This document shows positions 57,039-64,000 of a stretch of DNA of 64,000 nt, one piece after another. The first letter of the stretch is position 1. Every line of letters begins with the position of its first letter. The stretch spans positions 16,285 through 80,284 of the forward strand of contig CAZMWE010000001.1 of assembly GCA_964570005.1 (NCBI GenBank). The letters are read 5' to 3'. The notes below the pieces were generated by a model. It was not told the DNA's origin. It made no database searches and saw only the letters and a list, made by a program, of their open reading frames with translations. The stretch comes from JAJZCD01 sp964570005 (GTDB taxonomy: Bacteria; Patescibacteriota; Saccharimonadia; Saccharimonadales; UBA4665). The position numbers and the translations under genes are program-made.

Positions 57039-57240
57039 GTTTGTCTTCCTTACTACTTGCCTGACTCCAAAGACTAATGACGTTCGCCTTTTTCGAGTGC
57101 CTTATCCTGTGTTTGCCGACCCGGACGACTATGAATGTCCGGTCTTTGTCTCGGTTTTGTGATGCGCTAGGGTGGGCTCTCAATATTCTGCTAATCTTTG
57201 TGAGCGCCGGGTATTCTGGCAAGCCTTCGGTTACGCCCAT
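57031..57240 (-). CDS. Possible small protein upstream of mod
   Basis: A 69-codon ORF whose stop overlaps the mod start by 8 nt and whose ATG is preceded by TATGAT at 8 nt, the leaderless-like spacing of other genes. The peptide is basic (RTFIVVRVGKHRIRHSKKANVI). No helix-turn-helix is seen, so it is not a typical controller protein. Weakly supported. Confidence 0.3.
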   Translation of the reverse strand: MGVTEGLPEYPALTKISRILRAHPSASQNRDKDRTFIVVRVGKHRIRHSKKANVISLWSQASSKEDKHE

Positions 57241-57284
57241 ATACTAATATCATATAATACCTAACAACGAGTTGATAGTAGTGG

Positions 57285-57560
57285 GTGGCTACGCTTGAGT
57301 ACAGCAAATATGTGAAACGCTACAAAGCTGAAATGGCTTTACTGGACGAGCAAATCGTCCAGTAAACCAATCGTAGCAAAGAATTCTTAATGAAGGCCAA
57401 ACGGCTGTTGTCACTGGCCCGAAAAGCCAAAAAACATATTCCAGAGCTTGCAACCGCCAAAAGGACCCAGATATTACGAGTTCTCCTTGCGAAAAGGGGT
57501 GGTCACCAACTGAATCAGTTGTATGTCCTGGGCCTACCCCGAGTCTCCCTAACGCGTAGC
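57285..57560 (+). pseudogene. Serine recombinase C-terminal remnant
   Basis: A frame with GTG at 57285 reads YSKYVKRYKAEMALLDEQIVQ, a stop (TAA at 57363), then in the same frame TNRSKEFLMKAKRLLSLARK and ATAKRTQILRVLLAK. This matches the coiled C-terminal end of large serine recombinases, broken by a nonsense codon. An 11-bp inverted repeat (57338-57348 with 57356-57366) surrounds the stop codon. A TATAAT lies at 57253-57258. It suggests past integration of an element next to the type III system. Confidence 0.55.
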
Positions 57561-57758
57561 GTTTCTTTTAGTACCAAGGAAACCGTCACGAATAGATCGT
57601 ATGGCAGCCTCTACTCGCTCTACTTCTATTAGGTAGTTGGCGTCGAGTTCGGCTATGCGGGCTTCCATGCGTTCTGCTCTACTGTCCACTGTAGTAAACC
57701 GCAGGTTATTAACACCAGGCAGACCGCCTGGCGCTGCCTGTGTAGTGGTTCGAGTCAT
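57549..57758 (-). CDS. Small coiled-coil protein, 69 residues
   Basis: Starts at ATG 57758 after AAGGGGGAT; a longer frame to 57860 is open but has no ribosome site. The C-terminal 45 residues form a continuous charged coiled coil (DSRAERMEARIAELDANYL, VERVEAAIRSI). The N-terminus is Thr/Gly/Pro-rich. The product has no recognised family. It converges on the recombinase remnant. Confidence 0.55.
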   Translation of the reverse strand: MTRTTTQAAPGGLPGVNNLRFTTVDSRAERMEARIAELDANYLIEVERVEAAIRSIRDGFLGTKRNATR

Positions 57759-57919
57759 ATTATCCCCCTTACATTTAGATTGCTTGGGCAAATCCGCATA
57801 TTTGGGAGCATTAATTCGTGTATAACGCTTCGGTTCGTGTGTCTTCGCTACCCCAAGCATGACACCTCTACTATTAGCAGTCTGTGCGTAACATCACGGC
57901 TTTTAAGTGCGTATGTGTA

Positions 57920-57925
57920 TATACT
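57920..57925 (+). promoter_or_regulatory. -10 element of the second Crp-family gene
   Basis: TATACT, 7 nt before the ATG at 57933; no good -35 at 17 nt. It fixes the start inside a longer open frame. Confidence 0.6.
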
Positions 57926-57932
57926 TGAGCTT

Positions 57933-58610
57933 ATGCCTGCAAACTCATTGACTCATACGTCTGCCCCAAAAGGTAAGGATAAGAGTATCGTTTCTTATTT
58001 TAGCGACGGTTTGGCAATGCGTTTCTCACGAGGAGAGACCATTATTAATGGCTTTGATGAACCGGAAGGTGTATATCTCATTAAGCAAGGTTTTGTCAAA
58101 GCGTGTTCTGTATCACAAAGTGGTCAAGGGAACCTTTTGTTGATCCACGGAGTTGGTGAGTTTATACCCCTGCCCTGGGCACTCAACGGGTACTACACTA
58201 CAGGGTTGTCTTACGAAGCCATGTCAGATGTCATAGCCCTTCGAGCTTCAAAAAATGAGCTGCGTACGGCGATGGGTAATAACTCGTGGTTGAGCCACGA
58301 AGTATTAAACCAAGCGGTTAATATAATTGCGGTCTATACACAGCGGATACAGACCCTCGAATTTCGGTCAGCGCGTGGCCGGATTGTTGCCGAGCTATTA
58401 TATCTGGCTGAAAGGTTTGGTAGATATGTAGCTTCAGGGATTCTTATTGATGCTCCTATAACCCATCAGGATATAGCAGACTCTATCAATATGAATCGGG
58501 AGACAGCTAGCAGGGCTTTGGAGTTGTTGTCTGACGAGGAACTCGTGGGCCAAGAAGACCATTTTTTTATCGTTCGGGATCTACCTAAGTTACAGGAAGC
58601 TCTGATTTAG
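57933..58610 (+). CDS. Crp/Fnr-family regulator (second copy)
   Basis: A 225-residue protein starting at ATG 57933; the open frame reaches 57780 but the -10 lies 7 nt upstream of this ATG. Residues about 20-125 form a cyclic-nucleotide-binding-type barrel (FSRGETIINGFDEPEGVYLI, LLLIHGVGEFIPL). The C-terminal winged helix has ITHQDIADSINMNRETASRAL. No Fe-S cysteines are present. It is unlike the first regulator at 28949 in sequence. Convergent with the truncated permease; ends overlap by 4 nt. Confidence 0.85.
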   Translation: MPANSLTHTSAPKGKDKSIVSYFSDGLAMRFSRGETIINGFDEPEGVYLIKQGFVKACSVSQSGQGNLLLIHGVGEFIPLPWALNGYYTTGLSYEAMSDVIALRASKNELRTAMGNNSWLSHEVLNQAVNIIAVYTQRIQTLEFRSARGRIVAELLYLAERFGRYVASGILIDAPITHQDIADSINMNRETASRALELLSDEELVGQEDHFFIVRDLPKLQEALI

Positions 58611-59593
58611 TTCGGCTGGGTTTTATAGCTGCGTGAAAACCGTACTTTAGGTGTCACTAGGAATAGGTTGTCGAAAGTGTGTAAGCAAGTTTTGCCGCCA
58701 AGGGCTTTCTTGATACCGATTTCTCGGATTCGTTCGGAAATTGACATTGTCATGGTGTTGATGATCGATAAGCCGCCAACCAGCAATGAGATAAATGCTA
58801 CGCCAAATAAAATCGAATTGAGTATGCCGGTTGCACTGGCTATCTGGTCCTGAAAATCTTTTGGACCCGAGGCTTTTATGTCGCTGACCTGTTGATTGAT
58901 TCGATTTGCCAACGCATTGGGGTCAACACCAGGTTTAATGTATACAGTGAAACTGTTAACTATTTGCTGCGGGGCATACTGCTGCCTGACAATTTTCGGC
59001 AAACTTTTGTATAGCAATTGTTGAGCATCTGTGAGGCTCATCCAAACTTCGTTATCGGGCGCGGTTAGCGTTTTGTTCATAATGCCAACGACTTCGTAAT
59101 GCTTGTCTCGCACCGTTACTGTGCCACCAATGTGAGCTCCAAGTTTTTTAACTAAGTCCGAGCCGACTATCACTTTGCTGCTGTCGCCTGCCTGCAGCCC
59201 ACGGCCTGAACCGTAGGCGATCTTGAATGTCTCATACTTATTACCTTTGGAGTCGGTACCGATAATCCCTGGGGGCGGACCAAGACTCACGGCACTACCA
59301 TTTTCGCTGAGTGGCAAATAAATGCCGGCCGAAACAGCAGCGACGCCTTGGACCTTGGCGATTTGCTTACCCTTATTAATGTTCATTGATGTTGGTAGCG
59401 TGACTAGTGACGAGCCCTTGGCGCTCACCGTAACTTTGTCGGCATAGTAACGAGTGCCACCGCTAACTAACAGATTGATTTTCTCGGCCATTGAGCCCAT
59501 CACTACAAACGCAAAGATGCCGATAGTAATCCCAAAGATTGTGAGAACCGTGCGTGTCTTACGACGAAACATGTTTTTTAGGATTTCAACCAT
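58607..59593 (-). pseudogene. Truncated MacB/FtsX-type ABC permease
   Basis: The 328-residue product starts like a full permease: TM1 (TVLTIFGITIGIFAFVVMG), an extracytoplasmic MacB_PCD domain and TM2 (LFGVAFISLLVGGLSIINT), then SISERIREIGIKKALGGKT. After that the expected last two helices are replaced by an unrelated tail (CLHTFDNLFLVTPKV). The gene has therefore lost its end at about 58685, and no ATPase gene is next to it. A functional homologue is at 8402. Confidence 0.75.
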
Positions 59594-59735
59594 AGCTCTT
59601 CCCTAATTCGGCCCGCAAGCCAACTATAGGATATATGGGGAAATCTCGTCAGTGACGGTGGTCACTCTGAATGGTTGCAGTTAATCACAACATCAGGTTC
59701 AATTAAAAGACCTCTGATATAACGAAGGCCAAAAT

Positions 59736-59760
59736 GCCCATGGCTCGGCTTGCAGGTCTC
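59736..59760 (-). repeat. Dispersed gene-end repeat, copy near 59.75 kb
   Basis: On the minus strand AAGCCGAGCCATGGGCATTT just after the GH15 stop; preceded by TTCGAGACC. Related to the copies at 50349, 61935 and 63936. Confidence 0.5.
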
Positions 59761-59784
59761 GAATCTGCACATGGAAGCCTTCTG

Positions 59785-60933
59785 TTATAGTATTCCGAAC
59801 TCATGCGTGGCTAAGACAAACATGGCATGCGACCAAGCTAGAGGAACGATAGCTTGTCTATTGCCCGGTAAGAGTTGTTCGGGTATGCGGTTATTTGGCA
59901 AGGTGTGATCTCTGTATTTCTTATCTAAGCAGTTGATTGTCGCACTGTACAATGTTGCGGCTTCGTCGACTTGCCCGATCTTGTGTGACGCAATCGCGTG
60001 CCAGAAAGTGAGTAAGGGCCAGCGGCCCGCAACTGCTTCGCTGCCGTCAGGTCGCACTATGCCGTCATAAGTATCGCCAACATATCGGGCAACGCCATCT
60101 GGTAAGGCACATAATTCTCTCCCTATGGCTCGGACAGTTGCCACTGTCCTCGACGACGCCTCACTACCCGGAATAGGGAAAGGAAAAACTAAACCATCCA
60201 AGCTGGCATCGAGTGTATTATCGTGATCCTGGTTCCCGATAGCTGCGCCTCCAAGTATTTTACGCAGGTAGTGCGGGCCTGATCTGTCAGATCTGAGTAC
60301 TCCGTACATGCTCTCTCTGCTTTTCTTCCAGGCATCTACTTCCCCGATTCTGCCGCGCCAGTGTTCAATTGCACGACCAAGCCCATAGGCTGCTGCTGCG
60401 AGCGAATAGGTAAACACGTCTCCTTTGCTGGGGTCAGTTGTGCGGTTCTCCCATAGATCCTGTGTCGGGGTGCGAAACGCAGTTCCTCCCCATTGACTTG
60501 ATAGCCCATTGGCGAGAGCCCGTATGGTATGGTCGGTAAGTTTATCAGGATAATCCCGGGTTTCCGTAAGAGCCCATAGTAGGGCTCCAGCCTGATCAGG
60601 TTGGTAATCTCTGCCGTAACGGTTATCGAGGCTACCATTTGTAGCATAGCGCTTCACCAAAAGCCCGGTTTGTGCGAAGCCTTCTCCCCGTTCGTTGAGC
60701 CATCTTAGGTAGTTGGAACGTATGTCAGCAGCTGACGGCATTGCCAGTCGTTGGGCGGCAACTATCTGAAAAGCGGCATCACGAGGCCATACAAACCGGT
60801 AATTCTCCGCTTTGGGCGGATAATCAGGAAGGTCACTATTAGCAGCAACGATTGCGCCATTCGTCAGTGCACAATCGAGAAGAACCAACTGGCTCTCTTG
60901 CCATAACGCCTCAATGCGAGCGGTATTCACCAC
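59785..60933 (-). CDS. GH15-family glucoamylase-like enzyme (second copy)
   Basis: A 382-residue (alpha/alpha)6 enzyme. RFVWPRDAAFQIVAAQRL is the W-x-R-D motif; DLWENRTTDP carries the general-acid Glu, and IPEQLLPGNRQAIVPLAWSH carries the base Glu. No signal peptide is present. It is distinct from the GH15 at 23090, with better conserved catalytic segments. Its substrate could be starch-like oligosaccharides or trehalose. No sugar-transport genes are adjacent. Confidence 0.85.
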   Translation of the reverse strand: MVNTARIEALWQESQLVLLDCALTNGAIVAANSDLPDYPPKAENYRFVWPRDAAFQIVAAQRLAMPSAADIRSNYLRWLNERGEGFAQTGLLVKRYATNGSLDNRYGRDYQPDQAGALLWALTETRDYPDKLTDHTIRALANGLSSQWGGTAFRTPTQDLWENRTTDPSKGDVFTYSLAAAAYGLGRAIEHWRGRIGEVDAWKKSRESMYGVLRSDRSGPHYLRKILGGAAIGNQDHDNTLDASLDGLVFPFPIPGSEASSRTVATVRAIGRELCALPDGVARYVGDTYDGIVRPDGSEAVAGRWPLLTFWHAIASHKIGQVDEAATLYSATINCLDKKYRDHTLPNNRIPEQLLPGNRQAIVPLAWSHAMFVLATHEFGIL

Positions 60934-61006
60934 TTAAGGCTCGTAGAAGCAACGGGGTACATTATACGGAACAATACCACAGAAATCGGGATTTGTAGAA
61001 TGTTGC

Positions 61007-61402
61007 TCAGCTTGCCAGATGCGAGCCTCTCAGTTTCCGCCATCCCCCGGCTTCGTTATTTGCGACGACTGCCTGGATGAGCTCAATGAATGCTACTCTG
61101 TCGATCTTTTGCCCGTTGTATATCTGTATAGATCGAGCAGTTGCGTTCCGTTGTCCTTGGTTTATGAGCTGTTTGGGATCCGGCGCAACTGGGTCATAAA
61201 TAAACACATTGACGTGATCTTTGGTCGCCAGTAGTGCGGCAACGTTGCCTTTATAGATAAAATATGGACGATTTGTAAACTTGATTTGCTCTTCAATTTT
61301 AGGCTCGGCAGTGCGTATCCAGTCTCGAATAGTGGTACAGATAACTTGCTGCCAAGCTGGCAACCCTGCAATGTAGTTATCGACCTGGAGCGCTGGACTC
61401 AT
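61007..61402 (-). CDS. DUF1801 protein (second copy)
   Basis: A 131-residue DUF1801 protein beginning MSPALQVDNYIAGLPAWQ, with IEEQIKFTNRPYFIYKGNVAAL as the core. The ATG at 61402 is preceded by TACAAT at 6 nt; the longer frame to 61558 would start inside non-coding sequence. Function unknown. Confidence 0.8.
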   Translation of the reverse strand: MSPALQVDNYIAGLPAWQQVICTTIRDWIRTAEPKIEEQIKFTNRPYFIYKGNVAALLATKDHVNVFIYDPVAPDPKQLINQGQRNATARSIQIYNGQKIDRVAFIELIQAVVANNEAGGWRKLRGSHLAS

Positions 61403-61633
61403 TATGTCATTGTAGCAAAAATCCAGCAGCACAATGCTTACTAGATCGTTGCTCAAGTCTGTACTATAAATAGTCTGGCTCGGCGATTGGTTCCGGAATA
61501 TAATCTTTTCAGAAGAAAACGGTATTGACGTCAAGGAAATACGCAAACTTTTGCGCAACTAAAAATAAGGTTCAGAGCCTGCGTAATCCAACGCTGTCGA
61601 GCCTTCAATAAAATATTTGTAACAAATTTTCTG

Positions 61634-61885
61634 CTAGCTACGAGGGAGAGTGATGCCAGCTTGTTTAGCGGCTGCAAGAAGTTCCGCATTGAGTGTTAAT
61701 AATTTTTGCTCAAGTGATTTTCTACTGAATTCGTTATCGGTAATCGCGCTTGTTTGTAGGTCTTTGATCATGTCATAGATTTCTTTTATATCTTCTCGCA
61801 GAGCCACAAGCTCGCCTAAAACTGGATTTAACTTTCTATCAAAGATAGCTTCAATTTGTTGCAGGTCTTCTCGCGTTAAGCTCAT
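61634..61885 (-). CDS. Small coiled-coil protein, 83 residues
   Basis: A helical protein: MSLTREDLQQIEAIFDRKL, then ELVALREDIKEIYDMIKDL and a second helix (KSLEQKLLTLNAELLAAAK). A TTAGCA-17-TAAAAT promoter is seen with the -10 6 nt before the ATG. The composition is common among small CPR and phage-like proteins; no family is assigned. Confidence 0.6.
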   Translation of the reverse strand: MSLTREDLQQIEAIFDRKLNPVLGELVALREDIKEIYDMIKDLQTSAITDNEFSRKSLEQKLLTLNAELLAAAKQAGITLPRS

Positions 61886-61934
61886 GCGTCAATTTTAACA
61901 TAACAAAAAACTACTGCTAAATAACAGGGGTCAA

Positions 61935-61965
61935 ATTGCTTATGGCTCAGCACGCCGGTCTTGAA
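61935..61965 (-). repeat. Dispersed gene-end repeat, copy near 61.95 kb
   Basis: On the minus strand GGCGTGCTGAGCCATAAGCA covers the end of the HAD gene (stop TGA). It is preceded by TTCAAGACC and followed by a T-rich hairpin-like end. Confidence 0.5.
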
Positions 61966-62624
61966 CCGAGCAGGCATGTTGTGACTTGGCCTAAATCCTC
62001 GCATATCACCGAAGCACCTGCTTGTCTGAAAACATTCTCGCTGATCATTCCTTGGGTCATCCCAATGAAATCCAGGCTCGCATTTTGAGCGGCCTGTAGA
62101 TCGCTAAGGGCTTCTCCTATATAGACGACCTCGTCTTTGTCTATCCTTCTTTCATGTAATGTTTGTAGGGCGGGCGTAAATACTCGGCCATCAGGTTTAT
62201 GAAATTCGCTTGCTTCGGAGCCGTGTATAAACGCAAACCATGCAAATGGCAAGTCGATATTCCGGAGATCAATCATGGCGCCATCAGTATACATTGCTGT
62301 CATAAGCCCTAGAGTCATGCCAGCGTTATACAACGCTGTGAGCGACTCCAACGCATGAGGCTCGTACTGCTTCGGGAATTCGAGTTCGTGGCGGCTGAAA
62401 TTTGCCCGTCGCTCTTCGGGAGTGCCTAGATTTTGATACAAGCCGGCAGCTAGTTCGTCAAAAGGCTTGCCCCAATATGACCTGAGCGTGGCCTCGTCTA
62501 GGTCTATGTTATAGTAGTGCTTTGCGACCCACTTATGCTGTCTCCACTTTGGCTCGCGTGTAGTGAGCAGGGTGTCATCGATATCAAAGATAACGGCCTT
62601 ATACTTTCGGGCATGATTACTCAT
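61947..62624 (-). CDS. HAD-superfamily hydrolase
   Basis: A 225-residue HAD phosphatase starting at ATG 62624, which overlaps the stop of the amidotransferase gene by 8 nt. Motif I AVIFDIDDTLL holds the nucleophile Asp, motif II LGLMTAMYTD, the Lys of motif III lies in HKPDGRVFTPA, and motif IV is VYIGEALSDLQAA. The C1 cap is helical (DEATLRSYWGKPFDELA), as in phosphoglycolate-phosphatase-like members. The substrate is unknown. It pairs with the upstream GATase gene. Confidence 0.85.
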   Translation of the reverse strand: MSNHARKYKAVIFDIDDTLLTTREPKWRQHKWVAKHYYNIDLDEATLRSYWGKPFDELAAGLYQNLGTPEERRANFSRHELEFPKQYEPHALESLTALYNAGMTLGLMTAMYTDGAMIDLRNIDLPFAWFAFIHGSEASEFHKPDGRVFTPALQTLHERRIDKDEVVYIGEALSDLQAAQNASLDFIGMTQGMISENVFRQAGASVICEDLGQVTTCLLGSRPAC

Positions 62625-63786
62625 TGATGATAACTCCGGCGATATAGAGAAAATTACGAAAGAGTGAAAGACCGACCAGTGTGTAGACCTCTTCAATAGT
62701 TGCGAATTCGTCCACGACCTGTTGTTTATCGAGTCTGCCGAGGTCTTTGTCGACCTGAAGCCAAGTCTGCAGCATAGTCATAGTCAATTCAAAGTGCGAC
62801 TGAATACCATATGCTTTTGGCTGAATCTGTACAATCTGATTATGACATTCCCGTCCCACGGCCAGTAATTGCATATTCTCAACAAGCTCGACAGTTTCAC
62901 CATGAAGCTGAAATACCCTGAAGTCATTACGGAGTCCAAGAAATAGCGGGTCTTTCTTACCTAAAGCGGTCAGGGCAATGTCTGTCAGAGACACATGGTA
63001 TGGGAGGCCTTCGGAGTCGCGAAGTCCAATCTCTTTTATCCCTTGTACAACTTTTCCGCCCTTTGCCTTTACGGCAACCTGCAAGCCCAGGCATATGCCA
63101 AGGTAAGGAATGTTGGCGTTTAGTGCCCGCTTCACTTGCTCAAGCTCAAACTGCATCTTCTCGGTGTCGTCGTTGGCGCTATCTGGACCGCCCATTACAA
63201 TAAGCGCACGGTAATTCGTCGGGTCGGGAAAGACCTGCCCCTGGCTTAAATCTACAACATCATAGGGCATCGCTATTTCTTCAAGTATGTGTGCAATTAA
63301 ACCGGGGCCTTCGTGGCTAATATTTTGGACGATTAAAACTTTGCCCGTTTGTGTGATTGTCGACCTGGGGGATTCAGACCCAAGCTCTGCTTCCCGTTTC
63401 AGCGCAAGGTAAATTACATACAAATGGCGCGTTAGAGGTTCTTTGCGGTAATTCTCCCAAGTCCAGTACGGACTAAACAGCTTCGCAACAGCCTCGTACC
63501 GGCTTCGGACGGGCACGCCAGCATATTTTCCGAGCCCAAATAGAATAATGGCTGTTTCCGCCTCTTTATATTCAAGCCGTTTCTGGATGACTTGCCGTAG
63601 CGTCTCGATAAATATAGGTGCCCGCTTCGATGGGCTTGCACTAGGTCCGCTCTGCTGCAGTACCACTGGCAGATTAATCAGAGGAGACCGCTCAAGGGTG
63701 GGGCTCGCCATGATTCCCGTCCGGATAATCTCACGCAATGCTTGTATGTAGGGTGTGGTTTCAGGAGGTATTTGAGTCGTATCCAT
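62617..63786 (-). CDS. Class I glutamine amidotransferase fused to an N-terminal helical domain
   Basis: A 389-residue protein. Residues about 150-350 form a GATase1 domain (GKVLIVQNISHEGPGL, ALIVMGGPDS, YLGICLGLQVAVKA with the nucleophile Cys, and GIQSHFELT with the catalytic His), close to the GMP-synthase-like group. Residues 1-140 form a separate helical domain (FIETLRQVIQKRLEYKEAE, YWTWENYRKEPLTRHLYVIY) that I do not recognise. No synthase domain follows, so it may hydrolyse a small glutamyl compound. HAD hydrolase downstream in the same operon. Confidence 0.8.
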   Translation of the reverse strand: MDTTQIPPETTPYIQALREIIRTGIMASPTLERSPLINLPVVLQQSGPSASPSKRAPIFIETLRQVIQKRLEYKEAETAIILFGLGKYAGVPVRSRYEAVAKLFSPYWTWENYRKEPLTRHLYVIYLALKREAELGSESPRSTITQTGKVLIVQNISHEGPGLIAHILEEIAMPYDVVDLSQGQVFPDPTNYRALIVMGGPDSANDDTEKMQFELEQVKRALNANIPYLGICLGLQVAVKAKGGKVVQGIKEIGLRDSEGLPYHVSLTDIALTALGKKDPLFLGLRNDFRVFQLHGETVELVENMQLLAVGRECHNQIVQIQPKAYGIQSHFELTMTMLQTWLQVDKDLGRLDKQQVVDEFATIEEVYTLVGLSLFRNFLYIAGVIINE

Positions 63787-63910
63787 CGTCGTTATGTTCT
63801 CTTTCTGAATGGTAGCATAAATAATTACTGTACGTTTTGCTATTGCGTCGACGGATTTCGACGTTTTGGGACGGAATAAATGCCGAGGTTACATGTTGAA
63901 CACAAAAAAT

Positions 63911-63935
63911 AACCTCTGTTCCTAAAACAGAGGTT
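63911..63935 (-). terminator. Hairpin terminator at the right edge
   Basis: A 10-bp perfect stem (63911-63920 with 63926-63935) with a 5-nt loop; on the minus strand it is followed by six T. It would end a minus-strand gene lying beyond the window. Confidence 0.75.
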
Positions 63936-63953
63936 AAAATGCTCATGGCTCGG
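63936..63953 (-). repeat. Dispersed gene-end repeat, copy near 63.94 kb
   Basis: On the minus strand GCCGAGCCATGAGCATTTT sits directly upstream of the terminator hairpin; same core as the copies at 59736 and 61935. Confidence 0.5.
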
Positions 63954-64000
63954 CAAATGGTTTTTATTCCAAACTTTTGAGGAACTGGATGGTGTGAAAG

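Noticed and set aside
59736..63953. Repeats as true tRNA genes or simple att sites
   Set aside because: Only a T-loop-like and G-CCA-like 3' end are present; no 5' half pairs with it, and no integrase gene is adjacent.
1..64000. Alternative genetic code (TGA as Gly)
   Set aside because: TGA is used as the terminal stop of several real genes, including xth, hemH-operon junctions and mod.
1..64000. CRISPR array or cas genes
   Set aside because: No regularly spaced direct repeats and no Cas proteins were seen.

Overview
The window reads as a chromosomal segment of a Patescibacteria/CPR bacterium, most likely a Candidatus Saccharibacteria (TM7) relative. I infer this from gene content: tiny and lineage-restricted ORFs, tandem RRM proteins, a CvpA-type protease, a DUF1003 protein, a bacterial CarS-like protein and GH15 enzymes. 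TGA works as an ordinary stop in many genes, which argues against the Gracilibacteria/Absconditabacteria code. One normal tRNA (Ser-GGA), one aberrant fMet-like tRNA sequence, no rRNA, no CRISPR and no intact insertion sequence were found.

Layout. 0-2 kb: a minus-strand repair/housecleaning operon (exonuclease III, alpha/beta-hydrolase-like protein, MutT-like NUDIX, NAD(P)HX-dehydratase-like). 2-3.7 kb: a cytidylate-kinase-like gene and pyrH. 3.7-6.5 kb: a membrane-anchored Clp-type ATPase with a small membrane partner. 7.2-9.6 kb: tRNA-Ser and a MacB-type ABC exporter. 9.7-12.5 kb: an HD-like protein of unknown function and an Nramp-family transporter. 12.6-16 kb: an envelope operon uppP, MarP-like protease, VKOR, winged-helix regulator. 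16-18.6 kb: two glycosyltransferases. 18.6-22.5 kb: an RRM protein, a structured leader with a 48-residue ORF, DUF1003, two NUDIX proteins and a frameshifted membrane gene. 23-27.7 kb: GH15, a CarS-like/CDP-alcohol transferase pair, and a TMEM165/GDT1 transporter. 27.8-33.3 kb: a redox block (PNPOx-like protein, Crp/Fnr regulator, two-heme ferric-reductase membrane protein, ApbE, FNR-type reductase) and PadR. 33.4-36.6 kb: small stress-type proteins, a G1 peptidase and a response regulator. 37.6-42 kb: a heme operon hemC-hemD-hemQ-hemE-hemH. 42-52.9 kb: a Tat lipoprotein with a LanC-like repeat pattern, two divergent RRM genes, an ATP-grasp ligase, and a papain protease/nuclease/phosphatase operon. 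53-57 kb: a type III restriction-modification system beside a decayed serine recombinase. 57.5-64 kb: accessory genes, a second Crp regulator, a truncated permease, a second GH15, DUF1801, HAD and glutamine-amidotransferase genes, with a dispersed repeat at gene ends.

How parts fit together. The FRD membrane protein has the H-X13-H and H-X12-H spacing of NADPH oxidases and sits with its reductase and ApbE. The heme operon 6 kb away could supply its heme, although early heme genes and CgoX are not in this window. VKOR next to a MarP-like protease carrying two cysteines that flank its catalytic domain suggests disulfide-dependent protease folding. Many genes have a -10 hexamer only 6-9 nt before the start codon, several with a -35 box exactly 17 nt upstream, so leaderless mRNAs appear common here. 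The three RRM genes instead have leaders of about 120-160 nt.
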